Assembly (NCBI GenBank): GCA_035714115.1
Contig: DASTMO010000026.1
Coordinates: 1 to 15,128, forward strand
Origin: CAMAVH01 sp035714115
GTDB lineage: Bacteria; Pseudomonadota; Alphaproteobacteria; SMXQ01
Direction: 5' to 3'
Length of the DNA stretch: 15,128 nucleotides
Numbering within the stretch: position 1 is the first letter of the stretch; every line of letters starts with the position of its first letter. The notes under the pieces were generated by a model. It was not told the origin of the DNA. It saw nothing but the letters and a program-made list of their open reading frames with translations, and did no database searches. The translations under genes and the position numbers were made by a program. Positions 5,592 through 13,055 of this stretch are shown one piece after another.

Positions 5592-7622
5592 GTGACCGCC
5601 GCATCGCTTCTCATCCGCGCCGCTATCTTCTCCGCCGCCGTGGGGCACGCCTTCGCGACGCTGGCGGGGGCGCCTGCGGCTGCGCAATCGCCCGTTCATA
5701 AAAGTCATGGCGTCGCCATTCACGGCGATCTGAAATATCCGCCGGGCTTCAAGCATTTCGATTACGTCAATCCGAACGCGCCGAAAGGCGGCGCCGTGCG
5801 GCTCTCGGCGCCCGGCACGTTCGACAATCTCAATCCCTACATCCTGCGCGGCGTTCCCGCCATTCAGGCGGGCGTCGTCTTCGACACGCTGCTGGCCTCG
5901 GCGGCCGACGAGCCCAACAGCGAATACGGCCTTATCGCCGAAAGCGTCGAGATGCCGGACGACCGCAGCTGGATCATCTTCAACCTGCGGCCCGAAGCGC
6001 GCTTCCATGACGGCAGCGCGCTGACCGCCGACGACGTGATCTTCTCCTTCGACATCATCCGCACCAAGGGCCATCCGCGCCGCCGCCTCTATTACCAGAG
6101 CGTCGAGAAGGCGGAGAAGCTCGGCCCGCATCAGGTGAAGTTCATCTTCAAGCCGGGCGACAACCGCGAATTGCCGGTGATCCTCGGCAGCCTGCCGGTG
6201 CTGTCCAAGGCCTATTGGGAAAAGCGCGACTTCGAGCGCACGACCCTGGAACCGCCGCTCGGCAGCGGCCCTTACAAGATCGACAGCTTCGAGCCGGGCC
6301 GCTCGATCACCTATCGCCGCGTGCCGGACTACTGGGCCAAGGATCTGCCGGTCAGCGTCGGGCTGCGCAACTTCGACACGATCCGCTACGACTATTACCG
6401 CGACAACAACATCGCGCTGGAAGCCTTCAAGGCCGGAGAGTTCGATTTGCGCGACGAGCGCGTCGCCAAGAACTGGGCCGTCGCCTACGACGTGCCGGCG
6501 GTGCGGCGCGGCCTGATCAAGCGCGCGACGCCGCCCGGTCCGCCCTCGCCGCCCGGCATGCAGGGCTATTTCTTCAACACGCGGCGCGACATCTTCGAAG
6601 ACTGGCGTGTGCGCAAGGCGATCTCCTACGCCTTCGATTTCGAATGGAGCAATCGCCAGCTGTTCTACGGCTCCTACAGGCGCACCCAGAGCTACTTCTC
6701 CGACACGGAGCTCGCGGCGCGCGGCCTGCCCGAGGGCGACGAGCTGGCGCTACTGGCGAAATTCAAGGATCAGCTGCCCGAGCGCGTCTTCACCGAGGTG
6801 TATCAGGCGCCGAGCAGCGACGGCCCCGGCGGCATCCGCGGCAATCTGCTGACAGCGCTGAAATTGCTCGAAGAGGCCGGCTGGCAAGTGGACGATCGCG
6901 GCAAGCTGGTCGAGACCAAAAGCGGCCGGCCGCTGCGCTTCGAGATCCTGCTCAGCCAGCCGAGCCTCGAGCGTCTGACCGGGCCGTTCCTCGCCAATCT
7001 CAAGCGCCTCGGCATCGACGCGAACATGCGCACGGTCGACACCTCGCAGTACCAGAACCGCATGGATTCGCACGACTTCGACATGACGGTGGCGATCATT
7101 CCGCAGTCCATGTCGCCGGGCAACGAGCAGCGCGAATTCTTCTCCTCAGAAGGCGCCGATGCCGCCGGCAGCTATAATTATGCCGGCGTGCGCGATCCCG
7201 TGGTCGACCAACTCGTCGATCTGATCATCGCCGCGCCCGACCGCCAAAGCCTGGTGACGCGCAGCCGCGCGCTCGATCGCGTGCTGCTCGCCGGCTATTA
7301 CGTCGTGCCCAACTACTTTTTCGGCGGCGACCGCATCGCCTTCTGGGACAAGTTCGGCTTCCCCGACGCGACGCCGCTGCAGGGCTATCAGTTCGATAGC
7401 TGGTGGGTCGATGCCGCCAAGGATCGCGCGCTCGGCGCCGCCAAAGCGGCCGCCGTCGCCGAGCTCAAGGCGCAGTCAACCGATGCGGTCGGCGCGCCGG
7501 CAAGCGAGGAATCCAAGCGCGGGAACAGCTGGGCCGAAAAGCTGATGATTGCCGCGGGCGGGCTGTTCGTGCTGATGATGTCGATCCGCCGCTGGCGCAA
7601 ACAGCAGAACCGGAAGAAGTGA
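5592..7622 (+). CDS. yejA: Oligopeptide ABC transporter substrate-binding protein, YejA-like, with C-terminal membrane segment
   Basis: This solute-binding protein family 5 member (676 residues from the chosen start) captures peptides for YejBEF. Family marks include HFDYVNPNAPKGG, GTFDNLNPYILRG, ARFHDGSALTADDV, FDTIRYDYYRDNN (from about residue 261) and SYAFDFEWSNRQLFYGSY, all close to E. coli YejA as I recall it. I chose GTG at 5592 because the signal peptide starts there (hydrophobic stretch, probable cleavage after A31 in APAAA-QS). An in-frame ATG at 5472 would add 40 residues lacking signal character and overlap hisN. Oddly, after the binding domain there is an Ala-rich linker and then LMIAAGGLFVLMMSI (about 651-665) followed by RRWRKQQNRKK, which looks like a C-terminal membrane anchor with a cytoplasmic basic tail. 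E. coli YejA (about 604 residues) lacks this as far as I recall. Confidence 0.92.
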   Translation: MTAASLLIRAAIFSAAVGHAFATLAGAPAAAQSPVHKSHGVAIHGDLKYPPGFKHFDYVNPNAPKGGAVRLSAPGTFDNLNPYILRGVPAIQAGVVFDTLLASAADEPNSEYGLIAESVEMPDDRSWIIFNLRPEARFHDGSALTADDVIFSFDIIRTKGHPRRRLYYQSVEKAEKLGPHQVKFIFKPGDNRELPVILGSLPVLSKAYWEKRDFERTTLEPPLGSGPYKIDSFEPGRSITYRRVPDYWAKDLPVSVGLRNFDTIRYDYYRDNNIALEAFKAGEFDLRDERVAKNWAVAYDVPAVRRGLIKRATPPGPPSPPGMQGYFFNTRRDIFEDWRVRKAISYAFDFEWSNRQLFYGSYRRTQSYFSDTELAARGLPEGDELALLAKFKDQLPERVFTEVYQAPSSDGPGGIRGNLLTALKLLEEAGWQVDDRGKLVETKSGRPLRFEILLSQPSLERLTGPFLANLKRLGIDANMRTVDTSQYQNRMDSHDFDMTVAIIPQSMSPGNEQREFFSSEGADAAGSYNYAGVRDPVVDQLVDLIIAAPDRQSLVTRSRALDRVLLAGYYVVPNYFFGGDRIAFWDKFGFPDATPLQGYQFDSWWVDAAKDRALGAAKAAAVAELKAQSTDAVGAPASEESKRGNSWAEKLMIAAGGLFVLMMSIRRWRKQQNRKK

Positions 7623-7626
7623 CGCC

Positions 7627-8706
7627 ATGTGGGCCTATATCATCCGCCGCCTGCTGCTGATCATTCCGACCCTGTTCGGCATCATGGTGATCAATTTCGC
7701 CATCGTGCAGTTCGCGCCGGGCGGCCCCGTCGAGCAGTTGGTCGCGCAGTTGCGCGGCACCGATGTTTCCGCCACCGCGCGCGTCTCGGGCGGCGGCGGC
7801 GAGCTGGCGGCCGGCGCGGGGCGCAACGATTCGCGCGGCGCGCGCGGCCTCGATCCGGCGTTCCTGGCCGAGATCAAGACGCTTTACGGCTTCGACAAGC
7901 CGGCGCCCGAGCGCTTTTGGCTGATGATGAAGCAATATGTGCAGTTCGATTTCGGCCGCAGCTTCTTCCGCGACCAGCGCGTCGTTGATCTGGTGCTGGA
8001 AAAAATGCCGGTGTCGATCTCGCTCGGCCTGTGGACGACGCTGCTGATCTATCTAATCTCGATCCCGCTCGGCGTCGCCAAGGCGGTGCGCGACGGCCAG
8101 CCGTTCGATTTCTGGACCAGCGCCGTGGTCATCATCGGCAACGCCATCCCCTCCTTCATCTTCGCCATCCTGTTGATCGTGCTGTTCGCCGGCGGCAGCT
8201 ATTTCAGCTGGTTTCCCTTGCGCGGACTGACCTCGCCGGGCTGGGCCGATATGAGCCTGGGCGGCAAGATCGCCGATTACTTCTGGCATCTCGCCTTGCC
8301 GCTGACCGCCTTGGTGATCGGCAGCTTCGCCAGCCTGACGATGCTGACGAAGAATTCCTTCCTCGAAGAGATCAACAAGCAATACGTGCTCACCGCCCGC
8401 GCCAAAGGGCTCAGCGAGAATCGCGTGCTCTACGGCCATGTGTTCCGCAACGCCATGCTGATCGTCGTCGCCGGCTTCCCCTCGGCGCTGCTCGGCATCC
8501 TCTTCACCGGCGCGCTGCTGATCGAGATCATCTTCTCGCTCGACGGCATCGGCCTGCTCGGTTACGAGGCCGTCATCAACCGCGACTATCCGGTGGTGTT
8601 CGGCACGCTGTTCTTCTTCAGCCTGATCGGGCTGGTCTTCTCCTTGATCCGCGACGTCACCTATATGCTGGTCGACCCGCGCATCGATTTCGAGGCGCGC
8701 GCATGA
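7627..8706 (+). CDS. yejB: Oligopeptide ABC transporter permease YejB
   Basis: YejB is one of two inner-membrane permeases of the Yej importer. The 359-residue product matches E. coli YejB (about 364) along its length: N-terminal IRRLLLIIPTLFGIMVINF membrane helix, IVQFAPGGPVEQ, a Gly/Ala/Ser-rich periplasmic stretch (about 45-75), RGLDPAFLAEIK...YGFDKP, then helices around SISLGLWTTLLIYLISIPLG and FIFAILLIVLFAGGSYFSWF. The EAA-type loop that docks on the ATPase lies at about 245-275 (LTARAKGLSENRVLYGHVFR), and the end is LVDPRIDFEARA. A GGAAGAAG ribosome-binding site lies in the end of yejA, whose stop is only four bases upstream. The stop overlaps the yejE start (ATGA). Confidence 0.96.
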   Translation: MWAYIIRRLLLIIPTLFGIMVINFAIVQFAPGGPVEQLVAQLRGTDVSATARVSGGGGELAAGAGRNDSRGARGLDPAFLAEIKTLYGFDKPAPERFWLMMKQYVQFDFGRSFFRDQRVVDLVLEKMPVSISLGLWTTLLIYLISIPLGVAKAVRDGQPFDFWTSAVVIIGNAIPSFIFAILLIVLFAGGSYFSWFPLRGLTSPGWADMSLGGKIADYFWHLALPLTALVIGSFASLTMLTKNSFLEEINKQYVLTARAKGLSENRVLYGHVFRNAMLIVVAGFPSALLGILFTGALLIEIIFSLDGIGLLGYEAVINRDYPVVFGTLFFFSLIGLVFSLIRDVTYMLVDPRIDFEARA

Positions 8707-9767
8707 ACGATCAAGCCGCGCCCGACTATCGCCTGTTCGGCTTCAAGGTCTCGCCGCTGACGCGCCGGCGCGCCGACAATTTCCGCGCCAACAAGCGCGG
8801 ATTCTGGTCGCTCTGCATCTTCCTGACCCTGTTCGTCGTCAGCCTGTTCGCCGAGTTCATCGCCAACGACAAGCCGATCCTGGTCAAGCATGACGGCGCT
8901 TATTACATGCCGATCTTCAAGTTCTATCCGGAGACGGCCTTCGGCGGCGATTTCCCGACCGAGGCCGACTTCCGCGACCCGGTGCTGGCCGAAAAGATCA
9001 ACGCCAACGGCTGGATGATCTTCCCGCCGGTGCGCTTCAGCTACGACACGATCAACTATCTCCTGGACGTGCCGGCGCCCGCCCCGCCTTCGAAGGTCAA
9101 TTGGCTCGGCACCGACGACCAGGGCCGCGATCTTTTCGCGCGGCTGATCTACGGTTTCCGCATCTCCGTGCTGTTCGGCCTCGCCTTAACCATCGCCAGC
9201 TCGATCATCGGCGTCGCCGCCGGCGCGGTGCAGGGCTATTTCGGCGGCCGCATCGATCTTTACGGCCAGCGCTTCATCGAGGTCTGGTCCGGGCTGCCGG
9301 AGCTCTACATCCTTCTGATCATCACCAGCCTGCTGATTCCCGGCTTCTGGACGCTGCTCGGCGTGCTGCTGCTGTTCAGTTGGACCTCGCTTGTCGCGGT
9401 CGTTCGCGCCGAATTCCTGCGCGGGCGCAATTTCGCCTATGTGCGCGCGGCCCGCGCCCTGGGGGTCGGCGACGGCATGATCATGATGCGCCACATCCTG
9501 CCCAATGCCATGGTGGCGACGCTGACCTTCCTGCCCTTCATCCTCAACGGCTCGATCACCTCGCTGACGGCGCTCGACTTCCTCGGCCTCGGCTTGCCGC
9601 CCGGCTCGCCGTCGCTCGGCGAAATCCTCAACCAGGGCAAAGAGAACCTCCAGGCGCCCTGGCTCGGCATTTCCGGCTTCGTCGTCATCGCCGTCATGCT
9701 CAGCCTGTTGATTTTCATCGGCGAAGCGGTGCGCGACGCCTTCGACCCACGCAAGACCGTCCGGTGA
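8703..9767 (+). CDS. yejE: Oligopeptide ABC transporter permease YejE
   Basis: This is the second permease of the Yej importer, 354 residues. The N-terminus carries the OppC-type pattern of a short cytoplasmic segment (SPLTRRRADNFRANKRGFWS), one helix (about 34-52) and a long periplasmic region up to about 140, ending with NWLGTDDQGRDLFARLIYG, a strong motif of this permease class. Four or five helices follow. The cytoplasmic EAA loop lies at about 244-270 (FAYVRAARALGVGDGMIMMR). The signature LTALDFLGLGLPPGSPSLGE is near the C-terminus. The ATG overlaps the yejB stop by four bases, so the two permeases are translationally coupled. YejF starts five bases after the stop. Confidence 0.96.
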   Translation: MNDQAAPDYRLFGFKVSPLTRRRADNFRANKRGFWSLCIFLTLFVVSLFAEFIANDKPILVKHDGAYYMPIFKFYPETAFGGDFPTEADFRDPVLAEKINANGWMIFPPVRFSYDTINYLLDVPAPAPPSKVNWLGTDDQGRDLFARLIYGFRISVLFGLALTIASSIIGVAAGAVQGYFGGRIDLYGQRFIEVWSGLPELYILLIITSLLIPGFWTLLGVLLLFSWTSLVAVVRAEFLRGRNFAYVRAARALGVGDGMIMMRHILPNAMVATLTFLPFILNGSITSLTALDFLGLGLPPGSPSLGEILNQGKENLQAPWLGISGFVVIAVMLSLLIFIGEAVRDAFDPRKTVR

Positions 9768-9772
9768 TCTCA

Positions 9773-11437
9773 ATGGCCGAAAACCGAACTCCCTTGCTCA
9801 GCGTCCACGATCTTTCGGTGACGTTCCGCGCCCGCCCGGCGCCGCAGAGCGCACCCTTGCAGCCCGGCGATGTGCGGGCGGTGAAGGATGTCTCGTTCGA
9901 CATCGCCAAGGGCGAGACTTTGGCGCTCGTCGGCGAATCGGGTTCGGGCAAGTCCGTCACCGCGCTCTCGATCCTGCAGTTGCTGCCTTACCCGACGGCA
10001 CAGCATGACGGCGACAGCAGCATCAAGCTCGACGGCGCCGAATTGGTCGGCGCGCCCGAACCGGCCATGCGCAAAATCCGCGGCGCGCGCGTCTCAATGA
10101 TCTTCCAGGAGCCGATGACCTCGCTCAATCCGCTGCACAGCGTGGAAAAGCAGATCGGCGAGGTGCTGGCCATCCATAAGGGCATGGGCCGCGCGGCGGC
10201 ACGCGCGCGGACTCTTGAATTGCTCAAGCTCGTCGGCCTGCAAGAGGCCGAGAAGCGCCTGACCGCTTATCCCGACGAGTTGTCCGGCGGCCAGCGCCAG
10301 CGCGTCGTCATCGCCATGGCGCTCGCCAACGAGCCGGACCTGCTGATCGCCGATGAGCCGACCACGGCGCTCGACGTCACCATCCAGGCGCAGATTCTGG
10401 CGCTGCTCGAGGAATTGCAGCGCAAGCTCGGCATGGCGATCCTGCTGATCACCCACGATCTCGGCATCGTGCGCCGCCTGGCCGATCGCGTCTGCGTCAT
10501 GACCAGGGGCGAGATCGTCGAGGCCGGCGCGACCAAGGACGTCTTCGCCGCCCCCCAGCATGCCTACACGCAGAAGCTGCTCGCCGCCGAGCCGAAAGGC
10601 ACGGCGGGCCGCGATGTGAGCGGCGCGCCCGAGATCGCCCGCGTCGAAGACCTGAAAGTGTGGTTTCCGATCAAGGCCGGCGTGTTCCGCCGCACTGTCG
10701 ATCACATCAAGGCCGTCGATGGCGTCACTGTCACGCTCCATGCCGGCCGCACCGTCGGCGTGGTCGGCGAATCCGGTTCCGGCAAGACCACGCTGGGCCT
10801 CGCCCTCTTGCGCCTGCAAAGCTCCACCGGCGTCATCCGCTTCGACGGCAAGGACTTGCAGGGCATGAGCCAGAGCGCGCTGCGCCCCTTGCGCCGCGAG
10901 ATGCAGATCGTCTTCCAGGATCCCTATTCCTCGCTCAGCCCGCGCCTCTCGGTCGGCGAGATCATCGGCGAAGGCCTGAAAGTCCACGGCATCGGCAGCG
11001 CCGAGGAGCGCCGCGCCCTGATCGACCAGGCGCTGACGGAAGTCGGCCTCGATCCCGCCATGCGCGACCGCTTCCCGCATGAATTTTCCGGTGGCCAGCG
11101 CCAGCGCATCTCGATCGCCCGCGCATTGGTGCTGAAACCCAAATTGATCGTGCTCGACGAGCCGACCTCGGCGCTCGACATGTCGGTGCAGGCGCAGGTC
11201 GTCGATCTGCTGCGCGCCCTGCAGGACAAGCACAACCTCGCCTATCTCTTCATCAGCCACGATCTCAAGGTCGTGCGCGCCTTGGCCGACGAGCTGGTGG
11301 TGATCAAGGACGGCAAGGTTGTCGAACAGGGTCCGGCGACTCGTATCTTCGATGCCCCCGCCACCGCCTATACCAAGGCGCTGATGGCCGCCGCCTTCGA
11401 GCTTAAGGTCGCCGAAGCGGACGCGGTTCGCCAATAA
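9773..11437 (+). CDS. yejF: Oligopeptide ABC transporter double ATPase YejF
   Basis: This 554-residue protein carries two complete ABC domains, equivalent to fused OppD and OppF, and energises the YejB-YejE pore. Domain 1 has Walker A GESGSGKS (54-61), signature LSGGQ (170-174), Walker B LLIADEP (190-196) and switch His228. Domain 2 has Walker A GESGSGKT (332-339), signature FSGGQ (438-442), Walker B LIVLDEP (458-464) and His496. Each domain ends in an oligopeptide/dipeptide transporter C-terminal region (HAYTQKLLAAEP and TAYTKALMAA). All catalytic residues are intact, so both sites should hydrolyse ATP. The ATG follows the yejE stop by five bases, and its own TAA overlaps the next ATG (TAATG). 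A much longer upstream in-frame reading from 9101 runs through yejE out of frame and is rejected. Confidence 0.97.
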   Translation: MAENRTPLLSVHDLSVTFRARPAPQSAPLQPGDVRAVKDVSFDIAKGETLALVGESGSGKSVTALSILQLLPYPTAQHDGDSSIKLDGAELVGAPEPAMRKIRGARVSMIFQEPMTSLNPLHSVEKQIGEVLAIHKGMGRAAARARTLELLKLVGLQEAEKRLTAYPDELSGGQRQRVVIAMALANEPDLLIADEPTTALDVTIQAQILALLEELQRKLGMAILLITHDLGIVRRLADRVCVMTRGEIVEAGATKDVFAAPQHAYTQKLLAAEPKGTAGRDVSGAPEIARVEDLKVWFPIKAGVFRRTVDHIKAVDGVTVTLHAGRTVGVVGESGSGKTTLGLALLRLQSSTGVIRFDGKDLQGMSQSALRPLRREMQIVFQDPYSSLSPRLSVGEIIGEGLKVHGIGSAEERRALIDQALTEVGLDPAMRDRFPHEFSGGQRQRISIARALVLKPKLIVLDEPTSALDMSVQAQVVDLLRALQDKHNLAYLFISHDLKVVRALADELVVIKDGKVVEQGPATRIFDAPATAYTKALMAAAFELKVAEADAVRQ

Positions 11438-12369
11438 TGGCGATCCTGTTCTACAGCCTGTCGGACAGCCAGCCGGACTGGACCAGCGCCATCGCCAAGG
11501 TCATGCCGGGCGAGGAGCTGCGCATCTGGCCGAACATCGGCGCGAAAGACGATATCGAATTCGCCATCGTCTGGAAGCCGCCGCCAGGACTGCTCGCCAG
11601 TCTGCCGAATCTCAAAGGCATCCTGTCGCTCGGCGCCGGGATAGACCATCTCGTCTCCGATCCCGAACTGCCACGCCATCTGCCGCTGGTGCGCCTGATC
11701 GACCCGCTGCTCACCGCCCAGATGAGCGAATATGTGGTGATGAACGTGCTGCACCATCATCGCCTGATGCCCGATTACGCCCGCCAGCAGGCGGAGCGCG
11801 TCTGGAAGCCGCTGTTGCCGCCGCCGCTGGCCGCGGAGCGCCGCGTCGGCGTCATGGGGCTCGGCGTGCTCGGCAGCGACGCGCTGGCCAAGCTCGCGCC
11901 GTTCGGTTTCCAGCTTCGCGGCTGGGCGCGCGGCCGACACGACATCGCCGGCGTCGAATGCTTTCATGGCGAGGCCGGGCTGGCCCCATTTCTGGCAGGC
12001 TGCGACATCCTCATCTGCCTGCTGCCGCTCAGCGACGCCACGCGCGGCATCTTGAACGCCGAGCGCCTCGCCGCTTTGCCGCGCGGCGCCAGCCTGATCA
12101 ACGCGGCGCGCGGCGGCCATGTGATCGCCGAAGATTTGATCGCAGCGCTCGATTCGGGGCAATTGGCCGCAGCCACCCTCGACGTCTTCGTCCCCGAACC
12201 CCTACCGCCGGATCATCCGCTCTGGACCCACCCGCGCGTGACCGTCACGCCGCATGCCGCTGGCTGGACGATTCCGGAGAGCGCCGCCGGCACCATGGCG
12301 GCCGCCATCGCGGCCATCAGGACGGGGCGCAAACCTGCCGGTTTGGTCGATCTTTCCGTGGGTTACTGA
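11437..12369 (+). CDS. ghrA: D-isomer 2-hydroxyacid dehydrogenase, GhrA-like (glyoxylate/hydroxypyruvate reductase)
   Basis: This 310-residue NAD(P)H-dependent oxidoreductase is close in length to E. coli GhrA (312), which reduces glyoxylate to glycolate and hydroxypyruvate to glycerate. Visible marks are SLGAGIDHLV (64-73) in the substrate domain, the Rossmann loop GVMGLGVLGS (138-147), and the catalytic triad Arg225 (NAARGGHVI), Glu254 (VPEPLP) and His273 (TPHAAGW). The residues after the second Rossmann strand (GWARGRHD) include arginines consistent with NADPH preference, as in GhrA. Its ATG shares a base with the yejF stop (TAATG), so it is almost certainly translated from the yej transcript. 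That suggests, without proving, a link between imported compounds and a 2-keto acid substrate. The exact substrate is not decided by sequence. Confidence 0.88.
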   Translation: MAILFYSLSDSQPDWTSAIAKVMPGEELRIWPNIGAKDDIEFAIVWKPPPGLLASLPNLKGILSLGAGIDHLVSDPELPRHLPLVRLIDPLLTAQMSEYVVMNVLHHHRLMPDYARQQAERVWKPLLPPPLAAERRVGVMGLGVLGSDALAKLAPFGFQLRGWARGRHDIAGVECFHGEAGLAPFLAGCDILICLLPLSDATRGILNAERLAALPRGASLINAARGGHVIAEDLIAALDSGQLAAATLDVFVPEPLPPDHPLWTHPRVTVTPHAAGWTIPESAAGTMAAAIAAIRTGRKPAGLVDLSVGY

Positions 12370-12526
12370 TTTTCCTAGGGATCATCGCCTAGCGACATTG
12401 CGCCGCCGGTTCGGCTAATGCCATGCAGGGAACGCAAGGCAGACCCGCCATGCCATTTTCGATGAGTCGCTTTTCTTTAAGAATTGTCCTGCCATCCTAC
12501 ATGCATTGAAGGCCGGAACTTTGGCG

Positions 12527-12544
12527 CTGGCACGCGCCGTGCAA
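12527..12544 (+). promoter_or_regulatory. Possible sigma-54-type -24/-12 promoter
   Basis: CTGGCACGCGCCGTGCAA matches the sigma-54 consensus TGGCACG-N4-TTGCW with one mismatch (GTGCA for TTGCA) and has the exact GG-N10-GC spacing. Transcription would start near 12555 and leave a leader of about 115 bases before the exported protein gene. The core is also a GCACG-CGC-CGTGC inverted repeat, so the match may be incidental. No enhancer site is evident. Confidence 0.3.
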
Positions 12545-12640
12545 TTCCGCCGATCAATCGCCCCGCGAAACCGCAACAAGCGGCAAGCCGGGACGGCAGG
12601 AGAGCTTCATCGACACGGGGACGCTGGTTGAACTGGCGCA

Positions 12641-12658
12641 CGCGGCCATAGGACCGCG
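12641..12658 (+). promoter_or_regulatory. Hairpin abutting the ribosome-binding site of the exported protein gene
   Basis: CGCGGCC (12641-12647) can pair with GG(A)CCGCG (12651-12658) around an ATA loop, with one bulged A. The stem ends exactly where the strong GGAGGAG ribosome-binding site (12658-12664) begins, seven bases before the ATG at 12672. It could affect ribosome access, for example as a temperature- or factor-dependent element. Confidence 0.35.
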
Positions 12659-12671
12659 GAGGAGTGTGAGG

Positions 12672-13055
12672 ATGAAGACGATCGCGAAGCTGGGCATTCA
12701 GGTGGCGTTTTTGGCCATCATCGGCTTTGGCCTCATCCATTCGGCGAAAGCGGACGAAGCGTCCGCCGCCGAAGACAACTCCCAGCGCAAAACCGTTTCC
12801 GCCACCTGCTACGAGCGCGGCACGCTGCTGTTCGACCTCGCCAAGGAGCAGGGCGAACGGCTGATGCAGAGCAAGCGCGTCGGCGAGAACGGCCTGTTGG
12901 AAGCCTTCACCTCGCCGACCGAGGGCACCTGGACCATCGTCTATAGCGACAGCACCACCCGCAGCTGTGTCATCGCCTCCGGCGAAGGCCTGCCCGTCGT
13001 GCAGCGCGGCGATGAAGACGCCCGTGTGCCGGCCCGCATCGAAGCGGCGATCTAA
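12672..13055 (+). CDS. Small exported protein of unknown function
   Basis: I do not recognise a named family. The 127-residue product starts with a clear signal peptide: MKTIAKLGIQ, a hydrophobic core to about residue 23, and a probable cleavage in HSAKA-DEA after residue 27. The mature part is about 100 residues, begins with an acidic, Ser/Ala-rich segment, and has exactly two cysteines (46 in SATCYERG, 99 in TTRSCVIASGEG), which could form a periplasmic disulfide. GTWTIVYSDSTTRSCVIASGEG resembles the C-terminal strand pattern of small rhizobial secreted proteins of unknown function, from memory only. The start is set by GGAGGAG at 12658-12664, seven bases upstream; a GTG at 12666 is too close to it. 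The stop overlaps the convergent aminopeptidase stop by four bases. A clean reading frame with all export features makes it a real gene. Confidence 0.85.
   Translation: MKTIAKLGIQVAFLAIIGFGLIHSAKADEASAAEDNSQRKTVSATCYERGTLLFDLAKEQGERLMQSKRVGENGLLEAFTSPTEGTWTIVYSDSTTRSCVIASGEGLPVVQRGDEDARVPARIEAAI

Larger units (their letters stand above)
12370..12671. other. Gene-free stretch between ghrA and the small exported protein gene
   Basis: These 302 bases hold no convincing gene. Just after ghrA, CTAGG and CCTAG (about 12376-12393) form a weak five-pair inverted repeat with no T-tract, a poor terminator candidate. A relatively AT-rich patch (about 12463-12487, TTTTCTTTAAGAATTG) may belong to a promoter. 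A possible sigma-54-type element at 12527-12544 and a hairpin beside the ribosome-binding site at 12641-12658 are listed separately. A 28-codon reading at 12424-12510 lacks a ribosome-binding site. Confidence 0.6.

Noticed and set aside
8031..8702. N-terminal extension of yejE back into yejB
   Set aside because: The extra residues are yejB read in another frame; the ATG at 8703 gives the family-length permease.
9101..9772. Upstream extension of yejF to a start at 9101
   Set aside because: This part is yejE out of frame; YejF homology begins at the ATG at 9773.
10094..11434. 446-codon minus-strand frame opposite yejF
   Set aside because: The sense strand encodes a complete double ABC ATPase; the antisense product shows no recognisable motif and is a codon-bias shadow.
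12424..12510. 28-codon reading frame in the ghrA downstream spacer
   Set aside because: There is no ribosome-binding site, no recognisable sequence and many nearby ATGs; length is within chance expectation.
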